From assembly GCF_008831285.2 (NCBI RefSeq), contig NC_045145.1, positions 24,180,802 to 24,244,801 of the forward strand: a stretch of 64,000 nt of DNA. Reading direction: 5' to 3'. This DNA is from Nymphaea colorata. Lineage: Eukaryota > Streptophyta > Magnoliopsida > Nymphaeales > Nymphaeaceae. This document shows, piece by piece, positions 35,220-46,337 of the stretch (positions are counted from its first letter, which is position 1; every line of letters starts with the position of its first letter). The notes below the pieces were generated by a model. It saw only the letters and a list, made by a program, of their open reading frames with translations, was not told where the DNA came from and did no database searches. The position numbers and the translations under genes were made by a program.

Positions 35220-38200
35220 GGCCAAGTTTGATGGCACCGACTTTTTAGAGGGGGAACTTTTTCTAGGGGAAAATCTCCATGGAAAAATGTCAGAAGGGTA
35301 AAATTCCCAAAGAACCACATTTGCATTATTGGGGCTACATCCTGCTGCAACAAGAATTGATCCACTTGAACTACAAGGAAAATGAAACTGAAACTATAAA
35401 AGGATGACAAACTTGTCACATTTATGACCCATTCTGTACAACAAACATACGATGCATAGCTTTGAAAGCAGACGGTTGATTCTGTGGGCTGGACATTGTT
35501 CGTGCTTCCAACCTCAAGTAGCCAGGTGCATACAGTTCCATCTGATGAAGAAGTAGCCAAACGATGTCCACAATGATCAAATGTTAAAGCTGATATTGAT
35601 GCTAAAGCATAAGGGGCAGGAACATTTGCAGCAGGAAGAATGCCATAAGTGCAGAAGGCCAAAAAACATTTCATAAAAAAACAACAATTTCTAGGCAGCA
35701 AAGTGGCAGGTCAAAGGATCAAAACTTAGCATTGTCCAACATTCAAGAGGCCAACATGAATAGCAAAACTGTACCAACTTTCCCTTTCCAAATGGTCAGA
35801 TCAAATATGATGCATACTTCAACACTTGAGTTGAATCAATTTGTTCAGTAGCAGATGGGCTTAGGCTCAGTTCATGGACAAAACGTATGTGTAAACAAAC
35901 GTACGTGAAAATGTATGTGTAAACAAAATTGACAATACTAACTTGCATTTCAATTGTAAGAATAATGACTGGCCAATAACAAACAGTTTTTTTATCACAC
36001 ATGCATGTGCATTAATAAATCAATAAATTAAAAGACGAATTTTCATCAAAAATATTTAAAATATGCCAGTTCTGCTCAAATGAATTTTCATCAAAATTTT
36101 TAATATCAAACAACTATACTACTATGGGTACAGAGGTTGGTGGTAAGAAAAATATGTAAAAGATGCAAAGATCCCATTGATACCAACGTTTATCATTCAT
36201 TTTGATCTCTATTGGTAAACAAAATATTGCAGGTTTTCAGATTTTTTCGGGATCAACTAGGTGAAGGTCTATCATATCCAGTTTCTTTGAGCAGAACTGG
36301 CATTAAGGATGACCAATAAATTATAGCTGAGGCGACAAGCAAGAAATAAAAAGTAAGAACTGAAGAAACAAATTTTTAAACGCAGGTTTGAGTGTATGAA
36401 ACTATGAATGTATAAGGAATCATGTCTACGTATCCAAGAACAGAATTCTTGTTTCGGCCAGAAGGCTAACCTTGCTGATATTTAAAGGATTGGCAGAGTC
36501 ATGTTCAAGAAAAAAAGCATGTTTCAAAAGTTCATGTAACTAGAAAGTTCAGATATTTTAAAGAAGAAAGCACTGGCTCAGTCCTTATTCTGCTTTGATA
36601 AAATGTATTGCTCCAAGGAAAGCCAGTTTTCAATATACTTCCAACATAAGCAGATTTAGGTGAATGTTCAAAGTCTGCGTGCAACATAAGATTCTAGGAA
36701 TTCATTACCAGGTTGGAGAAAGGGAGGTCGCAGTGATTGGTAACGGGCGTCAACTTCATGAATGTATAAAAATTATTCAATCTCCTGTTGCACTGCTATG
36801 GGCAATACCCCAATCATCTCTGCCTGGCCTCTTCTCCCTCCTCCCTCTCTCAAGCAGTTTATAGGACAAGATGAACTCCTAATGGGTCCCCTTCCACGTC
36901 AATGAAAACATGACAAGGTGGGACTGCAGGTCCCATTCCACTAACTCTCAAAGAGATGTCCCAAAGTTGAAGTTAATAGGTTTGGTAGTGAGGTCCTATG
37001 GGGCCTGGAAGAATGTGAATGAGACGGATCAGATCTAAATCTACCAGCTGTTCTGACGCATTGAGATCTTAAGAAATCAGATATAAAACCAAATCCAGGA
37101 GAGCTGACTTTTATATATGATTCAATTCCTAAATTATGTTGAAAAGTCTTCTTAAAACAAGAACAGATATCAGAGGAAAACCTTCTCGAGTACCCTGCAA
37201 CAACATCTTACAGCCTATAATGAAACTGAACTGTGGGAGTTAGCAGGATTATAATTCTAACAAGGTACTTTTCTCTTGATAAAAGCAGTGAGCATTAAAC
37301 AGGTCTCCAAACCGCTGAATGAGACATTTTTTTATTGTTATCAGAAGAAAAATGGATACTAGTGGGGACAGTTTCGTGCATTTAAGAAGAGGGTCACACT
37401 TGGGGACCAATGCTATCGGGGGAAATTAGATAAAGTCTGTCACAGCGTTATGTAATATTTGCACACAAGATTCTTACATCTGCCAAAAGCCCAAAACACG
37501 GTAACAGACTTTATAAATGTGGTGAAGCTATGTGCTAAGCATGTGTTAGGCTTACCAACATTAAGACAGATGAAAAAGAAAAACAGAAACCAACGAAAGA
37601 AGTATACAAAAAGCCCATGCCAAAAGGCAGAAAGAGTTTTTATCTTCATGTAGGGAAACCCAACCCAACTCAATGAAGAATCAGAAAAGAAAGAAATAAG
37701 TGAACAACAAAAGCCCATGACAAATAAGAGCAGTTAACAAACGAACCATGAGGTTTGAACGGTGAAAATATAAAATATATCAAAAAGAAGCAAAAGAGGG
37801 GATGGCAATTTCACCTACTTTTATCTGAAACAATCCAAGCTCAAAATTTCTGAGAGGAAAAGAGGGAAACAGTAGAGGGGATGTGGAAGACATGGAGGGA
37901 ATGAACGAGGGGAATGGATATATATAAAGAGGCAAGAACAGAGAGAGGAAGAGATAGCGAGGGTTATCTGCAAAGACAATCATGGAAAGAAAGCAGGATA
38001 AAAGGCGTTTTGGGCGGTTGCATGATGATGATGATCATGAAGGGGATGCCGAGCATGGAGTCAGACTCATCACCATCATCACATGCCTCCCTGTCTTCTG
38101 AACATAAAATCTTCGTCATCATAGAATAGGGAAAACGCAAAATAGGCAGAGAGAGGTTGACGTACCTCAACTTCTTCGGAAGACCACGATGACGGCTCAA

Positions 38201-38505
38201 CTTGTTAGAAACACCACGACGACGGCTGGAGGCTGAGCAGCGGCGGTGGTGGAGAGAACAGTGAGCGGTCGGGCGAGTGATCAAAGAGGAACAAGAGTGA
38301 GGAAGAAGCCCTAACGGGCAAAAAAATTATCTGCGCAAAAAAGTCAGACCCTCCAGGGTCCGACTTTTTTCCAGGGAAAAATTACCCTGGATCAACCTTT
38401 TTACCCGAGAAAAGTTACCGATGTTTGATAACACCGGTTGAAATCGTACATTTTTTTCATGTTTTTCCTCTTCAACAGTGTTTCCCCCAGCCATCAAACG
38501 TGACC
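35220..38505. mobile_element. PIF/Harbinger-like non-autonomous element, copy 1, carrying host gene fragments
   Basis: Inserted in a satellite unit. The left end is GGCCAAGTTTGATGG and the right end, read inversely, GGTCACGTTTGATGG (13 of 15 equal). TAA at 35217-35219 is repeated at 38506-38508, and removing the element plus one TAA restores the normal unit text (ctttaaaac...ggtttaaag). A three-base TAA duplication with GGCC..GTTTG ends is the PIF/Harbinger signature. No transposase frame is visible. The cargo includes a DmX-like exon (35444-35650, minus), a minus-strand GC-rich leader-like stretch with a donor (gttgag|gtacgt, about 38170), and several frames I cannot identify (36664-36864 plus; 37440-37718 minus). 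Confidence 0.8.
35444..35650 (-). pseudogene. DmX/Rav1-like WD40 protein, single exon fragment (copy 1)
   Basis: The minus strand reads TYGILPAANVPAPYALASIS, then ALTFDHCGHRLATSSSDGTV, CTWLLEVGSTNNVQPTES and TVCFQSYASYV. It resembles the WD40 segment of plant DmX-like (Rabconnectin-3 alpha/Rav1) proteins, where I recall a similar FDH.GHRFA...LDGTVCTWQLEVGG..NV.PTESSLCF run. These large proteins belong to the RAVE complex that promotes V-ATPase assembly. Only about 69 codons are present against a protein of more than 2000 residues, and no neighbouring exon is recognisable, so this is captured cargo inside the Harbinger-like element. The frame is still open. A MED16-type WD40 protein was considered and fits less well. 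Confidence 0.65.
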
Positions 38506-39220
38506 TAAAACTTGGTTTAAAGTGTAGTTGGATGACAAAATAACTATCAGTCATCTCTACCAATACCATTGCACTTGTTGAATTCGGCTGAAGAGGGCAG
38601 TGAAGTCCAAGAAGCTTTGATGCAGTAAAAAAAAAAAAAGATGACGAGGCACTAGATGAAGGACTGGGCCTGCGAAGTTGGAAGCACTTTTATTTGTCAT
38701 TGGGAGTAAGACGAGCCAATTCGCCGGCAGCTTCTCCACGAAGCAAATCTACAGTAGAATATAGAGACCAGAGAACGGTATCGGCATACAGATTTTTACA
38801 ACAAACTTAAGTGGGAGACCCTCATCCCTCTGGTTCATCGTCGAAGAGGAACTGTGTGTCAATTCGGGACCGATCTCTATGTTTGCTTTTGAGTTTGGAT
38901 GTAAAGGCCAGGCAAAGTGTCCTGCTGTTGCGGTGTTGTGGAGGAAGGCATAGGTGTTGCGCCAACAGCTGTGAAATAATGATCACAGTGGCCTTATCCC
39001 ATAAGCCTTTTAGAAATGAAGCAATTATAGATATGTTACTGTCGTCCGGCGGCACAGAAACTTGCAAAGAGAAGCCATTATAGATAAGTAATTTTTTATT
39101 TCTCTCGTCCTCTGCTTTCTACGTTGCCCACTTTTCTTCTATTTCTCTCGTCCTCTGCTTTCTATGTTGCTCACTTTTCTTCTCTTTCTCTCGTCCTTTC
39201 CTCTCTTTCTTTTTCTTTAA
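38506..39220. repeat. Satellite unit between the two Harbinger-like copies
   Basis: This block continues the interrupted unit and then repeats the left flank of copy 1 almost base for base (compare 38800-39220 with 34800-35220). It shows that the second element copy arose by tandem duplication of unit plus element, not by a second insertion. Confidence 0.85.
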
Positions 39221-42200
39221 GGCCAAGTTTGATGGCACCGATTTTTTAGAGGGGGAACTTTTTTTAGGGGAAAATCTCCATGGAAAAATGTCAGAAGGGT
39301 AAAATTCCCTTCTTCTTGTTTCAGACCATGTTTGATGGTCTGGAACTTTTTTGAAGGGGAAAAATGCCTAGTTTGATAGGTAGGGAAAATTTTTCAAGAA
39401 AAAAATTTTTGACCGTTTTTTGTCATGGTAAAAAACAGCAACTGATCGTGCACCACCTACACACATCATGCAATTCAGCCACAGAAAAAATATTTAAAGC
39501 CATTCAATAAAACCCTGTGTAATGTACAACATAAACGCTACATCGTTCAAAGCCACTGGAATCATCTACAAGTTACTTGGTACGTTACCTCCAGCACCAA
39601 TGAGCGCCAAGAAGACATTCTCTCTGTTTGTCTGTCCCATTTTTCCTACCAGAACTTAACACGAGTCCTGCACCCTAGCCAATGCTGTGGGCCTATTTGG
39701 CAAGCCTAGTGCCTCCTAATGTATCCCAAAGAACCACATTTGCATTATTGGGGCTACATCCTACTGCAACAAGAATTGATCCACTTGAACTGCAAGGAAA
39801 ATGAAACTGAAACTATAAAAGGATGACAAACTTGTCACATTTATGACCCATTCTGTACAACAAACATACAATGCATAGCTTTGAAAGCAGACGGTTGATT
39901 CTGTGGGCTGGACATTGTTCGTGCTTCCAACCTCAAGTAGCCAGGTGCATACAGTTCCATCTGATGAAGAAGTAGCCAAACAATGTCCACAATGATCAAA
40001 TGTTAAAGCTGATATTGATGCTAAAGCATAAGGGGCAGGAACATTTGCAGCAGGAAGAATGCCATAAGTGCAGAAGGCCAAAAAACATTTCATAAAAAAA
40101 CAGCAATTTCTAGGCAACAAAGTGGCAGGTCAAAGGATCAAAACTTAGCATTGTCCAACATTCAAGAGGCCAACATGAATAGCAAAACTGTACCAACTTT
40201 CCCTTTCCAAATGGTCAGAACAAATATGATGCATACTTCAACACTTGAGTTGAATCAATTTGTTCAGTAGCAGATGGGCTTAGGCTCAGTTCATGGACAA
40301 AACGTATGTGTAAACAAACGTACGTGAAAACGTATGTGTAAACAAAATTGACAATACTAACTTGCATTTCAATTGTAAGAATAATGACTGGCCAATAACA
40401 AACAGTTTTTTTTATCACACATGCACGTGCATTAATAAACCAATAAATTAAAAGATGAATTTTCATCAAAAATATTTAAAATATGCCAGTTCTGCTGGTA
40501 AACAAAATATTGCTGGTTTTCAGATTTTTTCGGGATCAACTAGGTGAAGGTCTATCATATCCAGTTTCTTTGAGCAGAACTGGCATTAAGGATGACCAAT
40601 AAATTATAGCTGAGGCGACAAGCAAGAAATGAAAAGTCAGAACTGAAGAAACAAATTTTTAAACGCAGGTTTGAGTGTATGAAACTATGAATGTATAAGG
40701 AATCATGTCTACGTACCCAAGAACAGAATTCTTGTTTCGGCCAGAAGGCTAACCTTGCTGATATTTAAAGGATTGGCAGAGTCATGTTCAAGAAAAAAAG
40801 CATGTATCAAAAGTTCATGTAACTAGAAAGTTCAGATATTTTAAAGAAGAAAGCACTGGCTCAGACCTTATTCTGCTTTGATAAAATGTATTGCTCCAAG
40901 GAAAACCAGTTTTCAATATACTTCCAACATAAGCAGATTTAGGTGAATGTTCAAAGTCTACGTGCAACATAAGATTCTAGGAATTCATTACCAGGTTGGA
41001 GAAAGGGAGGTCGCAGTGATTGGTAATGGGCGTCAACTTCATGAATGTATAAAAATTATTCAATCTCCTGTTGCACTGCTATGGGCAATACCCCAATCAT
41101 CTCTGCCTGGCCTCTTCTCCCTCCTCCCTCTCTCAACCAGTTTATAGGACAAGATGAACTCCTAATGTGTCCCCTTCCACGTCAATGAAAACAGGACAAG
41201 GTGGGACTGCAGGTCCCATTCCACTAACTCTCAAAGAGATGTCCCAAAGTTGAAGTTAATAGGTTTGGTAATGAGGTCCTATGGGGCCTGGAAGAATGTG
41301 AATGAGACGGATCAGATCTAAATCTACCAGCTGTTCTGACACATTGAGATCTTAAGAAATCAGATAGAAAACCAAATCCAGGAGAGCTGACTTTTATATA
41401 TGATTCAATTCCTAAATTATGTTGAAAAGTCTTCTTAAAACAAGAACAGATATCAGCAGGAAAACCTTCTCGAGTACCCTGCAACAACATCTTACAGCCT
41501 ATAATGAAACTGAACTGTGGGAGTTAGCAGGATTAGAATTCTAACAAGGTACTTTTCTCTTCATAAAAGCAGTGAGCATTAAACGGGTCTCCAAACCGCT
41601 GAATGAGACATTTTTTTATTGTTATCAGAAGAAAAATGGATACTAGTGGGGACAGTTTCGTGCATTTAAGAAGAGGGTCACACTTGGGGACCAATGCTAC
41701 CGGGGGAAATTAGATAAAGTCTGTCACAGCGTTATGTAATATTTGCACACAAGATTCTTACATCTGCCAAAAGCCCAAAACACGGTGACAGACTTTATAA
41801 ATGTGGTGAAGCTATGTGCTAAGCATGTGTTAGGCTTACCAACATTAAGACAGATGAAAAAGAAAAACAGAAACCAACGAAAGAAGTAGACAAAAAGCCC
41901 ATGCCAAAAGGCAGAAAGAGTTTTTATCTTCATGTAGGGAAACCCAACCCAACTCAATGAAGAATCAGAAAAGAAAGAAATAAGTGAACAACAAAAGCCC
42001 ATGACAAATAAGAGCAGTTAACAAACGAACCATGAGGTTTGAACGGTGAAAATATAAAATATATCAAAAAGAAGCAAAAGAGGGGATGGCAATTTCACCT
42101 ACTTGTATCTGAAACAATCCAAGCTCAAAATTTCTGAGAGGAAAAGAGGGAAACAGTAGAGGGGATGTGGAAGACATGGAGGGAATGAACGAGGGGAATG

Positions 42201-42712
42201 GATATATATAAAGAGGCAAGAACAGAGAGAGGAAGAGATAGCGAGGGTTATCTGCAAAGACAATCATGGAAAGAAAGCAGGATAAAAGGCGTTTTGGGCG
42301 GTTGCATGATGATGATGATCATGAAGGGGATGCCGAGCATGGAGTCAGACTCATCACCATCATCACATGCCTCCCTGTCCTCTGAACATAAAATCTTCGT
42401 CATCATAGAATAGGGAAAACGCAAAATAGGGAGAGAGAGGTTGGCGTACCTCAACTTCTTCGGAAGACCACGACGACGGCTCAACTTGTTAGAAACACCA
42501 CGACGACGGCTGGAGGCTGAGCAGTGGTGGTGGTGGAGAGAATAGTGAGCGGTCGGGCGAGTGATCAAAGAGGAACAAGAGTGAGGAAGAAGCCCTAACG
42601 GGCAAAAAAATTATCTGCGCAAAAAAGTCGGACCCTGACACCGGTTGAAATCGTACATTTTTTTCATGTTTTTCCTCTTCAACAGTGTTTCCCCCAGCCA
42701 TCAAACGTGACC
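39221..42712. mobile_element. PIF/Harbinger-like element, copy 2 (tandem duplicate)
   Basis: The ends are the same as copy 1, between TAA at 39218-39220 and TAA at 42713-42715. It keeps about 420 bp near the left end (39310-39728, including a second internal accatgtttgatggtctgg terminus-like word) that copy 1 lacks. It lacks about 160 bp present in copy 1 (36075-36230) and about 85 bp near the right end. Elsewhere the two copies are nearly identical, so the duplication is younger than the insertion. Confidence 0.8.
39863..40069 (-). pseudogene. DmX/Rav1-like WD40 exon fragment (copy 2)
   Basis: Duplicate of 35444-35650. It differs by at least GHR to GHC and SYAS to SYAL and remains open. The same assignment and doubts apply as for copy 1. 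Confidence 0.6.
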
Positions 42713-42999
42713 TAAAACTTGGTTTAAAGTGTAGTTGGATGACAAAATAACTATCAGTCATCTCTACCAATACCATTGCACTTGTTGAATTCGGCTGAAG
42801 AGGGCAGTGAAGTCCAAGAAGCTTTGATGCAGTAAAAAAAAAAGATGACGAGGCACTAGATGAAGGACTGGGCCTGCGAAGTTGGAAGCACTTTTATTTT
42901 TCGTTGGGAGTAAGACGAGCCAATCTGGCGGTAGCTTTTCCACGGAGCAAATCTGCACAAGAATAAAAATACCAATGAACTGTATGGGCATACAGATTT

Positions 43000-43973
43000 G
43001 CTTGGTCGCACTGGTTTCTTTCGTTTTCTTGATGTATGCACATACTGTTCTCTAGGGGCAAGAAACAATACTTCTTGGGCTGATTGTAACATGTTTTACT
43101 TGGTGCAAAGTTTGCTCGAGTATTTGGGGAGGAGACGATCGGATACAACCTAAGGCAGTGTATGTTTGATTTGTTTTCAGCGTGAAAAACCAAACACTTG
43201 TCTTCAGAGGACGTCCTGTTCCACTGATCTGAAGAATAATAATCAAAATCAAACAAGTGATCATATGTACCCATCAACAAACCCATTTCTTCAGTAGATC
43301 TGGATTTTAGACCTGGTTGAATCCAATAATTATATCAAGATCTTATTAAACCCAAATTGTGGAATCGCAATACAATCATAAGTTGCAGAGGGCAGTGGCA
43401 GAGATACATGGGGCGGGGCTGACGTGAGTGTCCATACTCCTTTGGCTTGTGACTTGAGCATTGGGGAGTCAACGGATCCGTTATACCCTTAACTATATCT
43501 GTTTTTTCAGATTTTCACAAGTGTAGACTATCTATTGTTAATTAGGTTATTATAAATTGAAACCTAAGTCTCTTCTTTGTTTTAGTGAGGTAAGGGTGAA
43601 AGCTACAGAAAATTTACGGGATCACCCAAAGCATTGAAGTGGTTGTTGAATGAAAAAGATTTTAATTCAGGGTGAGAAGCTGATAAAAAACTTGCCAGTT
43701 TGGCTCTTATAAGCAACTGAAAAAAATTACGATTTTGGCTCCATCACTGCAATATATAGTGGAGTCCATTACCAGCTTTTGGTTATCATCCTGGTCGCTA
43801 TCTGTTGTTCTAGCTGATGGTGCAAAAGAATATGCTGCATGATCTGCCTGTAGATTAATTGTAAAGCACATTTGCAGGTACAAACTTCCAGCTATATATA
43901 TATATATATGTATATGCTAAAACGTGATCCTTTTACTCTCTTTCTACTATTTTTTTTGATCTGACCTCGTAGG
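43000..43973. other. Right flank of the satellite array
   Basis: The array stops in the middle of a unit (cagattt) and continues with about 31 bp (tgcttggtcgc(a)ctggtttc...) nearly identical to 18141-18171. After that there is no recognisable gene. A short (TA)n run lies at about 43893-43912. Confidence 0.5.
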
Positions 43974-44392
43974 TAGGCCTGGGCATCGGGCCGGGACGGG
44001 CCGCGCCGGCCCGGACCTGGCCCAGCCCGCCCTCCCGACCCTCTTTCCCCTCTCGACCCCGTTTCCCCCCACCCTCCTAACCCACTTTCCCCCTCTCGAC
44101 TTCCCTTCCCGCCGCCCTCCAGCTACGACGTTGGGTCCCCGCTGACGGCCCACACGTTGGAGGAGGGGGAGCGCGAGGGCGACGAAGGAGGAGGGAGAGG
44201 GGGAGCAAAGAGGGAGAGCGGGAGCGGAGTGGAGGAGGGAGAGGGGGAGTGGAGAGGGAGAGCGGGAGCGGAGAGGAGGAGAGAGAGGGAGAGGGGGAGC
44301 AAAGAGGGAAGGGAGCAAGGGACGGTGGGTGGAGTCGGGCCGGGCCGCCGCCGGGCCAGGTTTTTCCCGACCCTGCCAGATGACCAGGCCTA
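43974..44392. mobile_element. hAT-type MITE with perfect 8 bp target duplication
   Basis: The left end is TAGGCCTGGGCATCGGGCCG; the right end, read inversely, is TAGGCCTGGTCATCTGGCAG. CTCGTAGG lies on both sides (43966-43973 and 44393-44400). The 419 bp interior is very GC-rich with a purine-rich (gga/gag) tract at 44157-44320 and no transposase. Related termini occur at 55797, 56671 and 62444. Confidence 0.9.
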
Positions 44393-44400
44393 CTCGTAGG

Positions 44401-45423
44401 GTAATCCTTCTCTCCAACCCACCAACCGCCCACAGTGCCCATGTCAATGTTCATTGGGCAGTGCGTGGGAAGCGAAGGGGACTGTCCACCAACTGAAAAC
44501 CTACCTCCTGCCTGAACCCAGGCGTCCACCTCATCATTCTTTACACGCGTCGGGGAAAAGGCGGGAGAAAACAACAAAAAACGGCACGCGACAAAAACAG
44601 CTGCCGTCCGACCGCCAGGGCGAAGGATGCACCGGCGCCGGAGGCGTGGCGGTCAACGAACTTACGCCCCTCTCTTTCTTCACGCGACGAATCGCAGCCG
44701 ATCTGCAACAGCGTGGACACCAGGTGTCACGTCCTATGGTCCAGCTTTATCCTGGAAGGAGCATGGCCCCCAACCTTCCATTCACATTTGCTATATTACC
44801 TACTTAACCTTCACCACCCCTTTAGTTTCCCCACAAAACACTTTGGCAGCCCACAGTGCCTGGTAAAAAAAGAAGTGCCAAGAAACATATTGTAAATATC
44901 AGAAAAATATATCTTCATCGATTAATGATATATATTGATATTTGGGAGTCATACCCATAATCATTTTTCTTATCCTTTTGGAGGAATATAGTGAAAAATC
45001 CAAGCCAAATAAACATTAGGTTGGTCATCTTGTTTTTCTCTAAGTAGTCGCAAGTCTGTTATTTTTGTAATTTTCTTTCTACTGTTAAAATAGTTAAATT
45101 TCAGTCTTATGCTAAAATGCAGTTTTCATCCAACCGATATTAAAAAAACATTAGAAAAGCAGTCTACTCAAATCTTGAATAAGTAAATTTTTTTCCTCAT
45201 TCTTATTACCATAGAAGCTTTTGTAATTGATTCTTAAAATCAAAACATGGATAAGAGAAATGAACGAAGTAGGACATGACAACATGACTATATCTTCGAC
45301 ACCCATTTATCGGAAGACTCGAACAAAGCAAAAGAAAGAGTCTTTTGGAGGATTGAGAAGTGCGAGAGCAAAGAATGTTAGTGGTCTGTCACAAAGAATT
45401 GAGCAGTCTTTCACAATAGCTGC
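44401..45423. other. GC-rich patch then AT-rich intergenic DNA
   Basis: 44401-44830 is GC- and CpG-rich with overlapping frames (44454-44807, 44627-44866) that show no domains. It resembles a promoter or CpG-rich relic, for example caggtgtcacgtcc near 44720 contains an E-box and an ACGT core. No gene could be placed downstream. Confidence 0.35.
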
Positions 45424-45540
45424 ACAGTGTTGCCACGAACCGAATCCCCTCCCAAAGTACAACTGCTCAATTACCCATTAGTGACATGAAATTTCAGGGA
45501 AAAGAATGTTAGTGATCTTCCTACAACCATGTGTGTGTAT
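45424..45540. repeat. Third copy of a block from the array flank
   Basis: cagtgttgccacgaaccgaa and the following ctgctcaattac...tagtgac, atcttcctacaacc match 24140-24250 and 58428-58530. Similarity ends abruptly on the left at the caacactg word (minus strand), possibly an old exon or element edge. Confidence 0.6.
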
Positions 45541-46337
45541 ATATATATAATTGAAACAGTGACTCTCAATTTAAGTGACATTTTGACACATCAATTGTGA
45601 TGGATGACCCTCATTGATGGATGGCCCTCATTTGAATTTTTTTTACCGTATTTTATTTTTTTATTTGTCATGAAGGAGTATAGCTTTAGTTTTAAATTTT
45701 TGACAATTCTCAAACCAAGCAAGTTAAAAGATGCAGAATCATCAAAAGGATCATGATCGGAGGCAAGGTAGGGCTGGCAGGGCTCCTAATTCCCCCCATT
45801 CCCCCAACCCCACACCTCAATTTTTTTTAAAAAAAAATTACATGTCAACTTTTAAAAATTCATATATGAATATACAAATTTTTGAAATACTATATGATCC
45901 CTCAAGCACACCAATGTGAGGGAAGGACCCAATTAACTTCAACCGATGGACCCCAAGCGTTCTGACTTTAGTGTGCCTCAGATCCTCTGGACAGTGTATG
46001 ACCATCAAGCACCTCAAGTGGATCTGAGACACTTCCCCAAGAGACACTATAAATACTTTTCAGACGTGGTTTTCGGAATCATCAGAATGAAGAGAGGCAC
46101 AGGGCGGTGCAGAGCTACTCATGAACACGTAGTTTGCGTCCTCCCACGTCATTCGAGACTTTCCGCGAACTCGTTCGTTCCAAAATTCAATCGACCAGGG
46201 TCTTCAGAGGTTGCGAAACGAGGTCTCCTTCCTCTCCTCTGAGAGCTTGCCATTTTCGCCGGAGTGTTCCCTTTGGCTTTTGTTTTCATTTTCTTTGTGG
46301 CGTGCTGCTTCAGATATCTGTGCCGGTGGAAGTGAAT
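45541..46337. other. Intergenic DNA; weak coding-like frame near 46140-46330
   Basis: A plus-strand frame around 46140-46330 is moderately GC-rich and partly protein-like (SIDQGLQRLRNEVSFLSSE), while another frame there gives a hydrophobic stretch (FPLAFVFIFFVACCF). Neither has a start, splice support or a known family. Confidence 0.3.

Larger units (their letters stand above)
24778..42999. repeat. Macrosatellite array, about 17 units of 0.65-0.8 kb, interrupted by two Harbinger-like copies
   Basis: A near-constant word (ggtttaaagtgtacttggat) recurs at about 25249, 25901, 26567, 27226, 28024, 28674, 29420, 30088, 30795, 31457, 32140, 32800, 33489, 34517, 38514 and 42721. After subtracting the transposon inserts the spacing is about 650-800 bp. 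Each unit has a non-repetitive body of about 550 bp and a C/T-rich part in which a roughly 45 bp sub-repeat (ctctcgtcctctgctttcta...) occurs one to four times (most at 27800-28010), explaining the length differences. One unit is truncated at 33853. A two-unit block of 1349 bp is repeated (31971 versus 33320). Both strands carry long frames, so shared ancestry rather than coding pressure may explain them. The first unit starts at the junction with the duplicated flank and the last stops at 42999. Confidence 0.95.

Noticed and set aside
35444-35650. MED16 as the source of the WD40 exon
   Set aside because: The DGTVCTW..LEVG...PTES wording fits what I recall of DmX-like/Rav1 proteins better; a database search would settle it.
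36664-36864. Free-standing small gene
   Set aside because: Lies inside the duplicated Harbinger-like element with no domain; more likely cargo or chance, so described there.
24778-42999. CRISPR array or phage-type repeats
   Set aside because: Units are hundreds of bases, diverged and gapless, in an intron-bearing plant genome; no short repeat-spacer layout.
44454-44807. 117-codon frame in the GC-rich patch
   Set aside because: Overlaps other frames of similar length, has no recognisable motif and no splice or promoter support.
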